34,474 nt of DNA from Chthonomonas sp. UBA1950. GTDB lineage: Bacteria > Armatimonadota > Fimbriimonadia > Fimbriimonadales > Fimbriimonadaceae. Shown one piece after another: positions 32,027 through 34,474 of this stretch. The stretch lies in assembly GCA_002336105.1 (NCBI GenBank), contig DDEQ01000045.1, forward strand, positions 1 to 34,474. Direction: 5' to 3'. The notes beneath the pieces are model-generated. The model worked only from the letters and a program-made list of their open reading frames with translations. It was not told the DNA's origin and ran no database searches. The position numbers and the translations under genes were made by a program. The first letter of the stretch is position 1. The number at the start of each line of letters is the position of its first letter.

Positions 32027-34423
32027 CTATTCGGAAGCTCCCACTTCTGGCTGGGTTCTAGCAGGATTAGTTGGAGCATATTTGCGTCGATAGAATGCAG
32101 TGATAATGCCACCTAATGTCATCACTCCAGTGCCGAACCAAACCAAGCTAGTCATTGGCTTTCTAAAGACTTCAATTGGATAAACCAGTGAAGAAAGGCT
32201 CACCTGAAGATTGACGGACTGATCCGCCGCGTTCATGCCAACCATCATGATTTCCATTTGGTCGTCGAGCTTCGCGGGAATCCGCTTCGGACCAGCACCA
32301 GTTCCAAGTTCAAGCATCGGCAACAATGTTCTCGTAGTCCCTTTCGCATCTGTTACCAAAAGCTGTGCACCGAACTTAGTTCCAGTCTGTCCGAACTCGC
32401 CTTCTCTGACCATCTTTTTGTATGTCACGACGTATTTGCCGACGACTACCGATTGACCAAGCGGAACGTTCATTTCCTCGCTTTGCTGCTGTTGTGGCGG
32501 TTTTAGCGAAACGTAGACATCTTGCAAGAATCCTCGACGGATCGCTGGCCATACCATGGTGCTCTTCTGACCGTCGGCCATCGACACTTCATAGACACCG
32601 GGCTTCGCGATAAACGTCTTCGGCTTGCCGCTCGCACGATCTGTCACTTCAAGAATCGCTTCGTTTTCACGATCGTTCATCGTAGAAGTAAGACCCTTGA
32701 ACTTGAACTCCATTCCGAGCGCATTTCCGGGGTGGTTTGCCATGACAACGGTATCGCCCATCATCTCCATCCCACGTGATACGATCATTCCAGCCATCAA
32801 AAGAGCAACTCCCATGTGTGCCAAAAACGGCCCTGCTCCAAGCTTGCTCCGTTTCCATATCTCAGCAATTCGCCAGACATTTCCCACGAGAACGAAATAG
32901 CACAAGCCGACCATGAACAGAAGGAAACCGAGCCCATTGACCTTCTTTGAGCCGAACATTGTTAGTACCGGAGCAAGCTCGACGAGCTTGGAATACGGGG
33001 TCGAAACAACCGCAAGAAGCGAGACACCGACCAAACCAATCGTAATGCAGACAATGTAGTAAACGCGGTTGCCAAGTTCCTTAATAGGCATCGAACGCCA
33101 CGAGACGAACGGTGCAATGGCCATAAGAACCATGATTGGCGGGAATACCCAGGCCAGGACCTGATGGTAAATACCTTCGGAAACAACCTTCGGTGGTTTA
33201 TGTGACAGCGCCATGAAGAGAGGAACGCTCATCCCTATTGCAGTTGCCAAGCCAAGTGCTAAGAGCGATGCAACGCCAGCAGCGTAGAATGATTCGCGAC
33301 GCAGTAGACCCTCTTTTGTTGCTGATGCACTATCCGAAGAGTTTTTTGATTTTGCCTGTATGGCCCGAACGATCCAGAGGCCAACAAAACCGATCGTCGT
33401 AATGGACATGACCCCGACAAGTAATTTCAGCGCCGATCGATCCATTTGAGCAAAGCTGTGAACGCTTGCATCAGCTAAGAAACCGCTACGAGTGAGGAAT
33501 GTTCCGTATACAAACGTGACAAATGGCAACCCAGCTAAAGCTAGATTTGTCATCGTCCATTTGCCCTTTGTGACTTGAACTAAGATTCCGTGCGTGAGCG
33601 CAGCAACCATACACCAAGGCACAAAACTGACGTTTTCGACGGGGTCCCACATCCAGAAACCACCCCATCCGAGCGTTTCGTAGGCCCAGAAGCCGCCCAT
33701 ACAGAGGCCAACTCCAACAAGGGTGAGTGAGACGATAGCCCATGGACGAATGATTGCCGCCCAACGCTGCATATCTTTCATCGCCAAAGCCGCGAAGGCT
33801 AGTGCGAATAGAACAGTCAAAGATCCAAAGCCTAAAAAGATTGTTGGGGGATGAATCGTGACCCAATAGTTCTGGAGAGAAGGCGACAAACCAGCTCCAT
33901 CAGGTGGAACAATCGCCTTGCCATCCATCATATTCAGACGAAATGGTGACTCGAAGACAAGGATATTTGTGATTGCGCCCAGGAAGACTGCATACGCAAT
34001 CGTAAACCATTTTCTATAGTGCTCGACCCTTGGTGCGGCGAGCATTCCAAAGATAGCTGACGCGCAAGCCCAAAGCAAAAAGCTCCCTTCTTGGCCAGAC
34101 CAGATTCCTGCGATTCGGTAAGGAATAGCATTTCGCAAGTCAGAGTGGCTCCACACGTACTCGAATTCGAACCTGTTCTGAACAAAAAGGATCCCGAGAA
34201 TACCGAAAGTTGCTAGAAGCCCAAATCCAGCGAGATTGAAGGAAAGCGCACCGGACTTTTCAAGTTTGGCAGTGCTCTGCTTGATAAAGATTCCGAGAAC
34301 ATAAGAAAGGATGCTAACTCCATAAAGAAGCGCCGCCAAAATAACTAAAATGCGCCCTACTTCACCGAGGTTTAGCGACCAATCGGGGGGCGTTGTTGGT
34401 AATTGCAGGTTCGTTTCTCCCAT
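32027..34423 (-). CDS. ccmF: Cytochrome c haem lyase subunit CcmF
   Basis: A 798-residue polytopic protein of the CcmF/NrfE family, which joins haem to apocytochrome c at the outer face of the membrane in System I maturation. The WWD haem-handling motif is intact (WGGFWMWDPVENVSFVPW). Conserved histidines lie in SLQNYWVTIHPPTIFLGFG and nearby. About 14-15 membrane segments are visible, with a large periplasmic domain near 580-760 (FKGLTSTMNDRENEAILEV onward) and a last segment near 770. It fits the two c-type cytochrome genes downstream. ccmE, ccmH and ccmC are not in the window but may lie just beyond it. The ATG at 34423 has AGG upstream. Confidence 0.95.
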   Translation of the reverse strand: MGETNLQLPTTPPDWSLNLGEVGRILVILAALLYGVSILSYVLGIFIKQSTAKLEKSGALSFNLAGFGLLATFGILGILFVQNRFEFEYVWSHSDLRNAIPYRIAGIWSGQEGSFLLWACASAIFGMLAAPRVEHYRKWFTIAYAVFLGAITNILVFESPFRLNMMDGKAIVPPDGAGLSPSLQNYWVTIHPPTIFLGFGSLTVLFALAFAALAMKDMQRWAAIIRPWAIVSLTLVGVGLCMGGFWAYETLGWGGFWMWDPVENVSFVPWCMVAALTHGILVQVTKGKWTMTNLALAGLPFVTFVYGTFLTRSGFLADASVHSFAQMDRSALKLLVGVMSITTIGFVGLWIVRAIQAKSKNSSDSASATKEGLLRRESFYAAGVASLLALGLATAIGMSVPLFMALSHKPPKVVSEGIYHQVLAWVFPPIMVLMAIAPFVSWRSMPIKELGNRVYYIVCITIGLVGVSLLAVVSTPYSKLVELAPVLTMFGSKKVNGLGFLLFMVGLCYFVLVGNVWRIAEIWKRSKLGAGPFLAHMGVALLMAGMIVSRGMEMMGDTVVMANHPGNALGMEFKFKGLTSTMNDRENEAILEVTDRASGKPKTFIAKPGVYEVSMADGQKSTMVWPAIRRGFLQDVYVSLKPPQQQQSEEMNVPLGQSVVVGKYVVTYKKMVREGEFGQTGTKFGAQLLVTDAKGTTRTLLPMLELGTGAGPKRIPAKLDDQMEIMMVGMNAADQSVNLQVSLSSLVYPIEVFRKPMTSLVWFGTGVMTLGGIITAFYRRKYAPTNPARTQPEVGASE

Positions 34424-34474
34424 ACATCAACCTGGTAAGAGTACGAGTCTATCCAAGATTTAGAATAAAGACGG

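Noticed and set aside
31867..32112. An 81-codon minus-strand frame after ccmF
   Set aside because: It overlaps the ccmF end in another frame, spans the inverted repeat and looks like AT-rich chance sequence.
1..34474. CRISPR arrays, rRNA, tRNA, insertion sequences and attachment sites
   Set aside because: No regularly spaced repeats, no RNA gene signatures, and no transposase or integrase genes were seen.

Overview
The window reads as a piece of a free-living bacterial chromosome of moderate GC content, densely coded, with many ATGA or GTGA start/stop overlaps. The phylum cannot be fixed from the sequence alone. A PEP-CTERM surface protein, a TrpB2-type tryptophan synthase, many starts without a clear Shine-Dalgarno, and infA outside its usual ribosomal context would fit Armatimonadota (Fimbriimonadia-like) or a neighbouring group. 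That placement is inference.

Layout. (1) 1-9500: the 3' part of fusA, an alpha-L-rhamnosidase-like hydrolase, an aldo/keto reductase (minus strand), a PEP-CTERM protein, an orphan trpB2, a 758-base AT-rich gap rich in palindromes, and a LuxR-type regulator with a degenerate receiver. (2) 9581-13086: cdsA, an ABC ATPase without a permease, infA, and a CLC-F type fluoride/proton antiporter. The antiporter is preceded by a clear crcB fluoride riboswitch that appears to act by hiding the ribosome binding site. (3) 13083-16793, minus strand: gatC-gatA-unknown membrane protein-ispE, tightly packed, plus a separate small unknown gene. (4) 16846-19681: a membrane-anchored DUF255/thioredoxin-like protein that lacks the CxxC motif, and a CBM9-like protein, converging.

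(5) 19808-26975 is the most unusual region: seven translationally coupled genes. They are an RfbH-type iron-sulfur sugar 3-dehydrase, an acyl carrier protein, a FabG-like SDR, a compact AMP-forming ligase, a GNAT-aminotransferase fusion, and the two halves of a split transketolase. Two unknown or mobile-looking genes follow (a basic protein and an HNH nuclease-like protein), then a TrpG/PabA-like glutamine amidotransferase overlapping an AAC(3)-family N-acyltransferase, closed by a strong terminator at 29465-29494. The set suggests synthesis of an unusual deoxy/amino (possibly branched) sugar and its N-acylation from a carrier-bound acyl group, for a glycan or a small secondary metabolite. No glycosyltransferase, nucleotidyltransferase or 4,6-dehydratase lies in the window.

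(6) 29508-34423, minus strand: an electron-transport locus with a seven-haem c/b-type cytochrome fusion, a small monohaem cytochrome, a 371-base AT-rich gap with a long inverted repeat, and a CcmF-type haem lyase that would serve cytochrome c maturation.
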